From contig JAIXMG010000015.1 of the NCBI GenBank assembly GCA_025201345.1, positions 682,001 through 746,000 of the forward strand: DNA of 64,000 nt, given 5' to 3'. Below, one piece after another: positions 1-10,157 of this stretch. Source of the DNA: Thamnidium elegans. Taxonomy: Eukaryota > Mucoromycota > Mucoromycetes > Mucorales > Mucoraceae. Every line of letters begins with the position of its first letter. The stretch's first letter is position 1. Below the pieces are notes generated by a model, which worked only from the letters and a program-made list of their open reading frames with translations, searched no databases and was not told where the DNA came from. The position numbers and the translations under genes are program-made.

Positions 1-2
1 TT

Positions 3-1765
3 GTACGTCGTTTACAGTACGAGCATCAAAAACACCGTCGTGACAACTATGTTGATCGTGCTGTGGGCACTGCGGCTGACGGTTATTCTACTTCGGCTCA
101 AATGGAACAACTTGTCAATTATTATTTCGAAACTAAAACCCAAGAAGACTGAAGAAATGGATCTACTTTTCTTTTGCAGCACTTTGGGTTACTTCCTGGA
201 GAAAGGCTTATAATGATGGAGTTTCCAGATCTACAGGCAATGCTACTTGAAAACGAGGGTATAACACCTTGCCATGCTCTCGTTATGGTTCTCAAACAAG
301 GAAAAACAAACCAAGAAGGACGTCTAGAGTTCGCTGCTTGTTTACGCAACAAAAACGTTTATATCTGTCCCCAAATGATCCTCTCTTTCTATCTCTTCTA
401 TCGTTGGCACATTGCCGGTGAAGCTTTCCCAGAATTTAATGAAAACAGAGATTGGTTTGATTTTAAACTTACTAGGTTCAAACTCAATCCCAAGAAAGCT
501 ATATCGTATGATCACCATCTCCACTGTATGAAAGAGGCATTCAAGGCTGTGGGACTTCATAGCAAGCCCAAAACTCATGCAATGAGAGGGTCCGGATCAA
601 GAATGGCAGAAATACTAGGTACTAGCGAAGCAGCAATCCGTCGATTGGGCCGATGGAATAGCTCCGCTTTGACAACTAGCTATCTGACCCATTTGCCAAC
701 AGAAGCTTTGAGAACTTTAGCGGGCTTTACAAAAGATGCTGGTCAATATTATTTGGTTCGTGCCACGGTTTTGCCTCCAGAAGAATTAAGCAAAAAGGTG
801 TTCCCTCGCCTGGATTATTGGGTAGAAAAACTTAACAAAGACGAAGCTAAATAAGCATCAGCAGCAGCAGACGGATTTTTCCAACTCTTAATGCAACTGC
901 GTATCGTTTTTCTTCAAGATTCTGCAATTATGAAGAAAAAGTTTCCCAATCACCTTCTTTGGAATGATCCTTTATCTCAAGATTCATTATACTTACAGTT
1001 TGAAAGATACATAAACATGAATTGATTAATCAAAATTTAAGTGGAATCTTATAAACTTTGTATACTTTACTCCTAGTGATTTAAATCATGCCCTTGAAAC
1101 TACTGAAGAATCCTCTGATCTTTTTCTACAAAGAGCTGTACCTCACGTCGAAAACCACCTGAAAGACTTAAAAACACAAGTAACAACATTGACTGATATC
1201 AGGTACAGTCATTGACGACGATTGTACAATCCTTTTAAGCCTTCACTGCTTCTGTTTTCAAGCATATGGGGCCTTTTCTCCGCGTAAATACGGAGGCTCA
1301 CTCCATGATGCAGCAATGGAATCAGATAGTAACGAAGGGCGCTGCATTAAACGTTCGGCTAAACATACCTAGCCAATCTCAGCAACAACAACCAGAACAA
1401 TCTTCCTCTGCTGTTTCTCCTCAACAGGTTTCGCACCAAGAAGAGGTGAGCATTTCTTTGGGAGAGGTTCCTTCAACGAATATTTCTTCATCAATAATCG
1501 AAAATGATGCAGAGCTGCCAAGTCGAGTATCCTTTCTTTTCCTTCCAGCTCAGCCAAGAAATGGAGAGGATCTTCAAAGGAGTCGAAGTTTTATCAGCGC
1601 CGTCAAAAAGTCATAAAAAAAATTGAATCCTTTATTACCAATAACAACTATAGCAAAGACGAGGAATTGAGAATTTTGGAAGAGAAACGTGTTAAAAATA
1701 GTACTGGTGAATTAAGTATTCATCGAATTTCTGAGCTGCTCGACACCTTTTTCCCTTTGTCGTAA
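3..1765 (+). pseudogene. Decayed Crypton/Ndc10-type tyrosine recombinase gene (5' end outside window)
   Basis: One reading frame (frame 3) runs from the left edge to about 1025 with in-frame stops at 150-152 (TGA), 852-854 (TAA) and 1023-1025 (TGA), and resumes at 1266-1616. The conceptual protein matches the fungal Ndc10_II / Crypton recombinase pattern: a DRAVGTAADGYS segment near 60-100, then QHFGLLPGERL, then KQGKTNQEGR. The catalytic-type signature follows as HAMR, GRW and SYL, that is the H-x-x-R, W and Y of tyrosine recombinases, around 573-690. Beyond the TAA the family-like GFFQLLMQLRIVFLQDSA continues in the same frame, then a coiled-coil stretch and a charged C-terminal segment (about 1615-1765) resembling a GCR1_C-type DNA-binding end. 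Several stops and at least one frame change show it is dead. It could be a domesticated Ndc10-like gene gone to ruin rather than a mobile Crypton; no terminal repeats were found. Confidence 0.72.
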
Positions 1766-2393
1766 ACTGCTCGACATTTCTATATTTTCGTTCAAATAGT
1801 AAATAAAAGCTGTTGATTTTTTTTAAAAAAAAACACATTTTCCTTTCAATTGATTTACAATTGGGCTTCTGATAGCCAAACTTGTAAGATCATTGAGTTG
1901 GTGTGTTCTTTATACACATATGATGAAATAGTAAGCGAGTTTGATTATTGCGAATTTTATATCAATAGACTTAAATTACCATAAACCAGTTGACCTTACG
2001 ACGCGGAAAAAAAGAAAGCTCATGTGTATTAAAAAGTTCAATAATAAAAGCATTTTTATTTGTACTGTACTATATGATACTGTGATGGTATACACTGAGA
2101 GACTTGAACAGCAAATAAGTCCATTTAATATTGTAACTTCAAGAACAACTTTAATAAGAAATAGGTCTGTGCTTAAATTTGATACAAATTCGTTACCTCA
2201 GTTACGCGTTTTTCTTTTTCAATTCTTACTTAATCGTTGTCCTTTACAGCGTTCACTTCTCAAATCTAAGTTCCAACCCTTTCCAGTCAATCTGAAGTCA
2301 ATCAGACGAACACACGACTGTCTTGCTATATACTATCAATACGAAATACTTATCTCTACATCCTATAAATACACTACTTCTCATTCACCTGAA

Positions 2394-3952
2394 ATGTCAG
2401 ACAGAGTCTTGTACTACGACGGTAAGCAAAATCGAATGTAGCTAAATAAAATAAAGCAAATGACAACTAATTCTTCTTTCTTGCGTCGTTAGAGATTGCA
2501 TCTTCTTTAATAAGCATTGTAAAAGATGTCAACACAGTTACTTATGAAGATTTCTTGATCGACATGAAGACATTTATAATTGACAAATACAACAATCAGA
2601 ATCTTAATGAGTTTAGAGGTTCCTGGAAGACCAAGTTCAAAAAGATTGCAAACGACTTGAAGTATATTGTTGGAAAAGACAACAACAACAATATTTGGGC
2701 TAGCATCGTAGCAGAAATTAAAGAAAAGCGAACAAGAGAACAACACAAGCATCGATCAGAATCCTCAACTTCTTCTGCCTCCTCGAATCGAGTTTTAACC
2801 TCAGCTGAAAAAGCGCTCGTCATTGAGTTTTATAATAAAATAGAAGAAAAAGATAAGGGCACCCTATCAACAGGGAAGAAAATCAGCGAATGCATGCTAA
2901 GTTTAGCAAACGACTCTATATTCGAGCACCCGGTGCACTCGTACATTTTTGACACTTCAGATCCAGTTTGGGATACCTGTTTCACCAAAGAAGAGCTTAA
3001 AGAGGCGAAGAATTACAATACCAAATTACGAGTGGATATTCCAGAAGAACTGCAAGCATACCTGTCATCATTTGAAAATAAAGAATTTACAACAGCGAGC
3101 GATTACTATGACCATGCCTTAGAGCACAAATTTCCTCTTGGTAAATATTTCAACGAAAGATGGATACAGGAGAGTGTTGTATCAGCGTGTGAGCTTTTTT
3201 ATTATCACCAAAACCAACTAAACTTGAAGGAATACTTGGAAGGAAACATGCTGCACGAAGTATGGGAATTTGTCTACAAGTTGTTCAAAGATCGTGAGAT
3301 TACTATTAAACTTGGAGAGCCTTGTAGTATCGCAACTAGCTTGGAAAAAAATAAAAAAAGATGTTTGGAGGCAATTACGCCCAGAGAGAGAAAAGCCACG
3401 GGCTCGAAAATAGATGTCATATTCAACGCGGACAATACCGAACTTGGGGCATGTGAAGCTGGAAAAGGAGATGTATCTAAAATTGACGATAAATATCTGA
3501 ATGACGGATTCAAAAAATTGCCAAAAACATTAAGAGACATGCTGATTTCTCAAATTCTTGTAAATCCTGGTAAAGCTAATAGTCTGTGTACAGTAGGCTA
3601 TCTGATGATGGGTAAGCTACAGTATTTAATGTTAAACCACTTTATAAGGCAAAAAAAAGTTTGCTAAAATGATAGTTTACTGTTAGGACTTCACATGGAG
3701 CTTCTTGTTGTGGACATGCCCTTCGGGAATTTGGTTTTGAGAGTTGTAAGATCCTGTCGTTTAATATACCCTGTCAAGATAAAAAATTTTGCAGTGGATT
3801 TTATCCCTTTACTTGAACTTGCCTACACCGGCAAACATATTATGCAAAATAATATAAACGTGCTCGATGACAGGAAGAGAAAAAAATTGATAGATGATGA
3901 CGGTGATAGCAATGACGATTTGGCCGGTGAAATCCCTCTCTCCCTTGTTTAA
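2394..3952 (+). CDS. TE-associated multi-exon protein, possible PD-(D/E)XK-like fold (470 aa)
   Basis: Three exons are supported by clean GT-AG junctions and an unbroken frame: 2394-2421, 2493-3611 and 3687-3952 (introns of 71 and 75 bp), giving 470 codons plus stop. The start is chosen because an ATG follows a TATAAATA box (2364-2371) at close range and its exon splices in frame. The N-terminal half is helical and charged. The C-terminal half holds GSKIDVIF, about ten residues later GACEAGKGD, and then hydrophobic strand-like segments interrupted by the second intron. An acidic region plus E-x(2)-K is reminiscent of restriction-like nuclease folds, but less canonical than in the related-looking gene at 6707-8694. 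The C-terminus is Asp/Lys-rich. I know of no named family; similar uncharacterised multi-exon proteins are, to my recollection, common in Mucorales. Its gene structure is intact although it lies among dead mobile elements. Confidence 0.7.
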
Positions 3953-5157
3953 TGTTGCATTATTTTATGAATCATTTTATTTGATATTCTTTTCCTTTAC
4001 ATTAATAGTTTTACTTACCATTGTCTTATAAATATGAATAATAGTATTTCATGCGAAGAAAAAAGGGCATTTCTGGCTGTATACATGTTCCTTGTAGGCC
4101 ACGCTCTTTGATTACTCAAAGATTTTTATCTTCAATACATACTCAGATGTTGGCTTCTTGCCAGAGGAGCAAGTGTCTTTCTTTATTAAGTCGGATTTCT
4201 TGAGTTTTTGCTTAACTTTTTTACAAAAAAAGTATGTATTGACCCAATACTTACTAATAAGCATTATTCTTTGTTTCCTTTTTTTTTTTTTATTTCGATT
4301 GATTGATCTGTCTCTTTTTGAACTATTAAAGGCAAAATGAAATAATAATTAAGAGCACTATATGTATTAGAAAGTGCTCTTTGTGCAACTCATCCTTTTA
4401 ATTTTCTAAAAATGATATTGCTGGCAAAGCATTGAGGAAAGTATCAAACAAAAGCTGCTCGAGGCACGCTATAAAACGCCGTGTCTCAAGTTAAAGCATT
4501 AATAAATGAACATGAACAATCAATAACGAAGCATGATCCAATGATGATACTGAAAATCCCACTTCAGAAGATATGTCGAAGATGATATGTGCTGTGTTAT
4601 TGATCCAAACTTCAAGGTATTAGTATTTGTAATACGTGGATTGTTATGTAAAATAGAGACGCCGACGCAGAAGCAGTTACAAGAAACCTTAAAAATTGCC
4701 AGTTGAAGTATTCGATCGTACTGAGGATTTCCAGTAACATCTTCAAAAAGACTCGATATATTCCAACAAGTTTACGTTATCGACCCTGTTGGGGTTAAAC
4801 TGGTTGGGCAAGAAGAAGTTGAAAAACGTAGCCGTGGCCCAACTATTGAAAGGAAAGTGTTCCTAACGGGCTTGGACAAAAAATAGTTGATCTATAAGAC
4901 GATACTAACGCAGAAGAAAACAAAATCTATATATTAAAGAGGGGTGTAACTGACGTCTATTATCAAAGAAAAACGAAACATTCGAAAGGATGGTCATTTG
5001 GAACACAATAAAATCATCTTTATTCAAAAAAGCCAATCAGAAAAAACTTCGCTAATTTACAATTTAGTTACTTACCCTACAACTAGTGGCCTGGTTGCTG
5101 AAATGCTGATGAGGTTCACGTTCAAGGGCAGAAAAACAACAAAGATCCATTCTATGC
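3953..5157. other. Intergenic stretch with no recognisable gene
   Basis: About 1.2 kb of AT-rich sequence with only short interrupted frames. A few phrases around 4760-4870 look like scrambled coding remnants, but no family could be named. No RNA gene or terminal repeat was seen. Confidence 0.5.
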
Positions 5158-5515
5158 TTTTTTTTACCTTTTCTTTTATCATTATTCTAAAGCTAACATG
5201 AGTACATACTTTTTCTACGAAAATGGACAAGGAAAGATTTATGACGAACAAGGCAAAGATGCTATGGAATGGGTTGAAGAAGTTGATCCTTTTCATTTAG
5301 AAACTTTAACAACATTGTGAAAATACCAACAGGCTCAGCCATCCGAACAAGAATGGATGAGAGGCGAGCTAGATGAGACAATGAACGAAGTGGCTTTAAG
5401 AACAAAAGAAGAAGGCAACAAAAAAGCGGGAAAAGTTATAAAATATATCGTTTTTCTTAGGGACCACCGAGTTAATTCTTAGGGGCCACAGGGGTGTACA
5501 TAGGGTAGCTCAGGA
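5158..5515 (+). repeat. Left arm of a large palindrome: transposase 5' fragment plus mini-element
   Basis: This arm carries the same Tc1-like transposase N-terminal segment as 9907-10157 (starting MSTYFFYENGQG at 5200) in + orientation. It is broken at a TA-rich point (about 5448), where the complete copy continues differently, and is followed by CTTAGGGACCAC... up to about 5515. Its reverse complement is found at 6016-6385, so the two form a roughly 360-bp-armed palindrome. The transposase frame has the same TGA stop as the other copies. Confidence 0.75.
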
Positions 5516-5992
5516 TTTTTTTTTGTATAAATTTGTCGTTTAGAGTTCCGGAAAAAGTAATAAAAAATGAAGAAAGGGGGTGGGTTAGAGTTCTATGACT
5601 AAACATTCCGTTTTTACTCGGCTGTGATATCATTGGTCTCGTCTATCGAAATGAGTGAGGGGGATATTGACATCTCAAAAAGGGTTATCGCCTGCTGATC
5701 TATCCAGAAAGACTGGTCGAATATACACCGCCAATGGTATTGCCAAATAATTTCAAGAACGGTACCAAGTGACAGAAGGATGTCCTCAGGTATCTGTTGA
5801 CAGGTCTTGTCATGCAAAATAAAGAGCGCAATCCATACCGTTTCTGGAGAAGGAAATGTGTCCTTAAGATTCATATCTTCTATTGCTTTTTTCCAAAGAG
5901 TCCATTTATGAAAGCAGGAAACAAAGAAGTGTTCATTAGTTTCGGATTCTGATCGACATATACCACATAGGAAGTTAGTACAAGAGCTGTTT
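5516..5992 (-). pseudogene. 5'-truncated LINE fragment with zf-RVT zinc-knuckle end
   Basis: On the minus strand an open frame runs from about 5990 to 5614. It contains C-G-I-C-R-S-E-S-E-T-N-E-H-F-F-V-S-C followed by W-T-L-W, the C-x2-C...H...C pattern of the zinc-binding region found after reverse transcriptases in L1/Tad-like non-LTR retrotransposons (zf-RVT). About 100 further residues follow, then a stop, a roughly 90-base tail and a short A-run ending near 5516. Only the extreme C-terminus is left, as expected for a 5'-truncated retrotransposed copy. It occupies the spacer of the palindrome formed by 5158-5515 and 6016-6385. Confidence 0.6.
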
Positions 5993-6075
5993 CTTAGGGA
6001 CCACTGGGTACCCGATCCTGAGCTACCCTATGTACACCCCTGTGGCCCCTAAGAATTAACTCGGTGGTCCCTAAG
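5993..6075. mobile_element. 83-bp mini-element with 12-bp perfect terminal inverted repeats
   Basis: The sequence begins CTTAGGGACCAC and ends GTGGTCCCTAAG, a perfect 12-bp inverted pair. Positions 6016-6075 are the exact reverse complement of 5456-5515, so a second, end-truncated copy lies at 5456. It carries no coding capacity, so the likely nature is a MITE or a terminal fragment of a larger DNA transposon. The autonomous partner is unknown. Confidence 0.55.
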
Positions 6076-6385
6076 AAAAACGATATATTTTATAACTTTT
6101 CCCGCTTTTTTGTTGCCTTCTTCTTTTGTTCTTAAAGCCACTTCGTTCATTGTCTCATCTAGCTCGCCTCTCATCCATTCTTGTTCGGATGGCTGAGCCT
6201 GTTGGTATTTTCACAATGTTGTTAAAGTTTCTAAATGAAAAGGATCAACTTCTTCAACCCATTCCATAGCATCTTTGCCTTGTTCGTCATAAATCTTTCC
6301 TTGTCCATTTTCGTAGAAAAAGTATGTACTCATGTTAGCTTTAGAATAGTGATAAAAGAAAAGAGAGAGAAAGATAAAAAAAAAA
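6016..6385 (-). repeat. Right arm of the palindrome (reverse complement of 5158-5515)
   Basis: The reverse strand repeats the transposase N-terminal fragment and the mini-element end found at 5158-5515. It overlaps the start of the 729-bp inverted repeat 6083-6811, so this transposase fragment is shared by two nested inverted structures. Confidence 0.75.
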
Positions 6386-6811
6386 GACTGCAATTTAATT
6401 TGTTTAAAACCCATCTCTTTTTGTAAGCATCTATCCTAGTATTAAAGTAGCACGTTTAATATAACCCAAAGGATCCCGCACACTTTAGTAATGTAAGGTG
6501 TCAAGCATCTCTTTTCGAATGGGTTTCCTCTACCATACAAACAACTTCAACAGGCCAAAAAACCATTTTTCTTTTGGAGAACTAATTTACACATTAAATT
6601 ATTTTGATAGCAGAATGCAGTTTTTATGTATTTATATGCGTCTAGTACCAGATATTAATGTTAGAACATATATATTGTGGTGGAGGCAGAGTGAAGATAA
6701 TTTTATTCATTTACAAGCATAATGCCCAGTTGTATTTTTGCGCTTCCTATTTTTCTTTTTTTCCAATATGAGCATAACGTCAGTTGCAAGCAGAGAATCA
6801 CGACGCCAAGA
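6083..6811 (-). repeat. 729-bp inverted repeat, left arm
   Basis: Read on the minus strand this segment matches 9429-10157 on the plus strand over the same length, 729 positions each, by direct reading. The homology ends within one or two bases on each side (near CTTGGCGTCG inside, and near AAATATAT outside). The arm contains the Tc1-like transposase start, its upstream region, one 23-bp terminal motif (6387-6409), and the last codons of the gene at 6707-8694. Near-identity implies a recent duplication or gene conversion. Confidence 0.85.
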
Positions 6812-8694
6812 AGAGAGATCAGCATTGGTATCTTCATATTTGCAAAAAGATTGGAAAACATGCAAAACGTTTTTCAAGTTGCTGAAGTTTGTAATATAGG
6901 CAGGGACTTCCGAAACAGACATAGGACATTGCACATGAGTCAATTCAGTCATGCAATACAATCCATCAGCTTTTAGTTGAATTAAATAAAACGTGATATA
7001 TGGGCCTAAGAAATAGAGCTCATTCAATATACAATCGTTTCTATTTTTTTTTTAACAAAGACTTACCAACTACATGTATACTCAAACTTCCTGACAGCTC
7101 ATTTTCATTAATTGTATTTTTCCCAAGTGTTGCAAGCCGCACAAGATCCAAATTGACCAAATAGTGGTCTCCTGCCATTGACTGTCTCTTTACCTCTCCA
7201 TAGCCCACGTTCACAGCATTATCCGTTTGGTGTGGGAAAACACTAATAATACAATCTGGACAACCAGTAAAACTAACTTCTCGATTATGGTTGTCAGCGG
7301 GTTCAGTAAAAGTAAATTCCAGTCGTATATCTCGCTCATAATCGTCAAATAAAGGTTGCATCGCATGTAAAATATATCTTGTAATGAGCTTTGTTTCACA
7401 TATGTCTGAATATGTTGGATCCATAGGCAGAAATTGGAGAAGCTGAGATGCGGATACAATGAGTTTTTTATCTATAGGATTATCCACGGTATCTGCTAGG
7501 CTGAGTAATGAAGCTGCTGCATTGATTCGATTATTGGTTTTATTGTATACGCTTTGTGCAGTTTCAATGATTCCAAGCAAAATTTCTCCGGGAAATTTGT
7601 ACGCCATATTTAGGGAGTCAAGGATGCTTTCGCGAACTTTTTGGTATATTTTATCGCCAAAAAACGGGACCATGTCTTTGTGGAGTCGATTGTTATTTTG
7701 TAATAATAGAATTGAAGATAATGATAGAATGAGATGAACATCAGATTCCAAGGTTAAGTTATTGGCTTCCACAAAGTTAAAGACATATTGTTGCATGTTA
7801 TAGAATCTCTCTGAGATATCAATATGATCAACGTAAAATCGATTTGGACCCGGTACGTGCAATGTTAAAGACAGTGGTGTTGATGTCAATAATTCATTAG
7901 AGAATGATGCTTCATCAGAAATTGACATCGAAGGCGGACTGCGAACTGGGTGGACCAATATGGGTGTTGCCGTATCGTTGTCCTCGTTAGTGTCACAATC
8001 AACATCGTTGTCGCCTTGTGTAGATTCATTTTCATCACCATCAGGAGGAATGGGGCTGTTCGAGACATTATTATTAGTCGGAGTAATCAATTGGCGAACA
8101 TAGGCAGCAGCAGGAGTAGCAGCCGTAGTCAGTGTGTCTATGGCTTCTTCATGATATACGTTGATTGCTTTTTTCTATTTAAAAAGTTAATATAAAAAAA
8201 GAAAGAAAGAAAGAAGCAAGGGGCTTACCCTGCGCATAAAGCTTGAGTAAATTTCGCCCCAAACAACAGTATTGAATCGTTTCGATTTTGATGGCCTAAA
8301 TCAACACAAGTCCATTGATTTAATGAATATAAATACTTATTCCTATTGATTTTTCATTCTTCACCCTTTTTTTGTTTTCTTAACCACCACGTATGCATCA
8401 CTGTATCGGTTAAACCATGCACTATGTAGACCATTCATAGAATCGGCACGTATGTCCATGGACCAACCAGGTATTAATTCCTTGTGCTTTAACACGAAAG
8501 TGGAAAACCGTGAATTTTTGTTGTGTTTTATATATTCTTTGAGATCTACAAAAATCTCAAAAAACTGTTAATCATTTATTTATTCATTCTTTAGTTTGTT
8601 TCCTACCTTCCAGCCCAGGGTGTTCCATGTTAAAAGTGCAGATATATCTTAGGAGAAAGCAGTTCTGATATAGATTGGTAGGTGGCATTGGCAT
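6707..8694 (-). CDS. TE-nested protein with a PD-(D/E)XK-like signature (571 aa, 5 exons)
   Basis: Five exons join with consistent phases: 8694-8607, 8545-8385, 8295-8229, 8167-7067 and 7005-6707, all GT-AG, totalling 571 codons plus stop. The start at 8694 (MPMPPTNLYQ) is the first ATG in the open frame after an upstream splice-like stretch and is the least certain point. The N-terminal third is helical (GWSMDIRADSMNG, NRYSDAYVV). A Ser/Asp/Asn-rich linker follows. The C-terminal domain contains CPDCIISVF and, about 15 residues later, GYGEVKRQ: P-D then E-x-K separated by a predicted beta-hairpin, the classical spacing of PD-(D/E)XK nucleases. The last about 30 codons, which are Lys/Arg-rich, lie inside the 729-bp inverted-repeat arm. 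The intact frame amid dead transposons suggests selection or youth. Nuclease activity is inference only. Confidence 0.7.
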
Positions 8695-8799
8695 AGGTCT
8701 TTGAAAATAAAAAATAAGTAGTCACAAATATATTACATCACTTTTTCAGTGACGCATACCAGACGAATTTTTCTTCTACTTTCTTTTCAGATGTATGGC

Positions 8800-8957
8800 A
8801 AAGGAATCTACTGGTATTCGAAAGGTACTTGTAGTAGCCACGCGTAGTTCAGTCTCCTGGCGCCCTAAGTGAAAGTGATTGGGACCCTGGTGTTGCTATG
8901 CATATTGGTTCTTAATGTTCCGTTTGTGTAGACCATCATGAGTAGCGTATGCCTTAT
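8800..8957 (+). repeat. 158-bp direct repeat, copy 1
   Basis: This segment (AAAGGAATCTACTGG ... GCCTTAT) recurs at 9095-9252 with an offset of exactly 295 bp and only two substitutions that I can see (both G in copy 1, A in copy 2). Neither strand shows a long open frame. It lies upstream of the gene 6707-8694, inside the loop of the 729-bp inverted repeat. Confidence 0.85.
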
Positions 8958-9094
8958 TTATGTTTTTATTTAGATGCTCAAAGGTAAGTTTACAAGTTAA
9001 TTATTACCGAAATTTATTTGATTAAAGAACTAAAATTTCCTCATATACGAGATTCATCAACACTATTTAACGTTTAGATGTTGGCAGATTGGGT

Positions 9095-9252
9095 AAAGGA
9101 ATCTACTGGTATTCGAAAGGTACTTGTAGTAGCCACGCGTAGTTCAGTCTCCTGGCGCCCTAAGTGAAAGTGATTGGGACCCTGGTGTTGCTATGCATAT
9201 TGGTTCTTAATGTTCCGTTTGTATAGACCATCATGAATAGCGTATGCCTTAT
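9095..9252 (+). repeat. 158-bp direct repeat, copy 2
   Basis: Second copy of the 8800-8957 repeat. The two differences to copy 1 are GTGTAG to GTATAG and GAGTAG to GAATAG near the 3' end. The 137-bp spacer between copies is unrelated. Confidence 0.85.
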
Positions 9253-9428
9253 CTGCCTTGCTTGTCCATTGTACTTATGTGGTAATTCCTTGTTTCGCTG
9301 GTTTTGACTGATTTCAAGATGTACTACTGGTGGACACTTTGTTTCAGTTAGCAATACGATTATAATTTTACACTTAATGCACAAGCTTGACGACAAAGTC
9401 AATGCTTTAGTCCGAATATTAATTTTTC

Positions 9429-10157
9429 TCTTGGCGTCGTGATTCTCTGCTTGCAACTGACGTTATGCTCATATTGGAAAAAAAGAAAAATAGGAAGCGC
9501 AAAAATACAACTGGGCATTATGCTTGTAAATGAATAAAATTATCTTCACTCTGCCTCCACCACAATATATATGTTCTAACATTAATATCTGGTACTAGAC
9601 GCATATAAATACATAAAAACTGCATTCTGCTATCAAAATAATTTAATGTGTAAATTAGTTCTCCAAAAGAAAAATGGTTTTTTGGCCTGTTGAAGTTGTT
9701 TGTATGGTAGAGGAAACCCATTCGAAAAGAGATGCTTGACACCTTACATTACTAAAGTGTGCGGGATCCTTTGGGTTATATTAAACGTGCTACTTTAATA
9801 CTAGGATAGATGCTTACAAAAAGAGATGGGTTTTAAACAAATTAAATTGCAGTCTTTTTTTTTTATCTTTCTCTCTCTTTTCTTTTATCACTATTCTAAA
9901 GCTAACATGAGTACATACTTTTTCTACGAAAATGGACAAGGAAAGATTTATGACGAACAAGGCAAAGATGCTATGGAATGGGTTGAAGAAGTTGATCCTT
10001 TTCATTTAGAAACTTTAACAACATTGTGAAAATACCAACAGGCTCAGCCATCCGAACAAGAATGGATGAGAGGCGAGCTAGATGAGACAATGAACGAAGT
10101 GGCTTTAAGAACAAAAGAAGAAGGCAACAAAAAAGCGGGAAAAGTTATAAAATATAT
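9429..10157 (+). repeat. 729-bp inverted repeat, right arm
   Basis: Mirror of 6083-6811. At its inner end it reads, on the plus strand, the same 30-odd terminal codons and TGA that end the gene at 6707-8694, here without the rest of that gene. It then runs through the region upstream of the Tc1-like transposase and into its first 80 or so codons. Here the arm continues into the remainder of the transposase (10158 onward), so this copy is the source-like one. Confidence 0.85.

Noticed and set aside
1941..2441. 166-codon plus-strand ORF
   Set aside because: Its end overlaps the first exon and intron of the gene at 2394 in a coincidental frame. The upstream part has no coding character.
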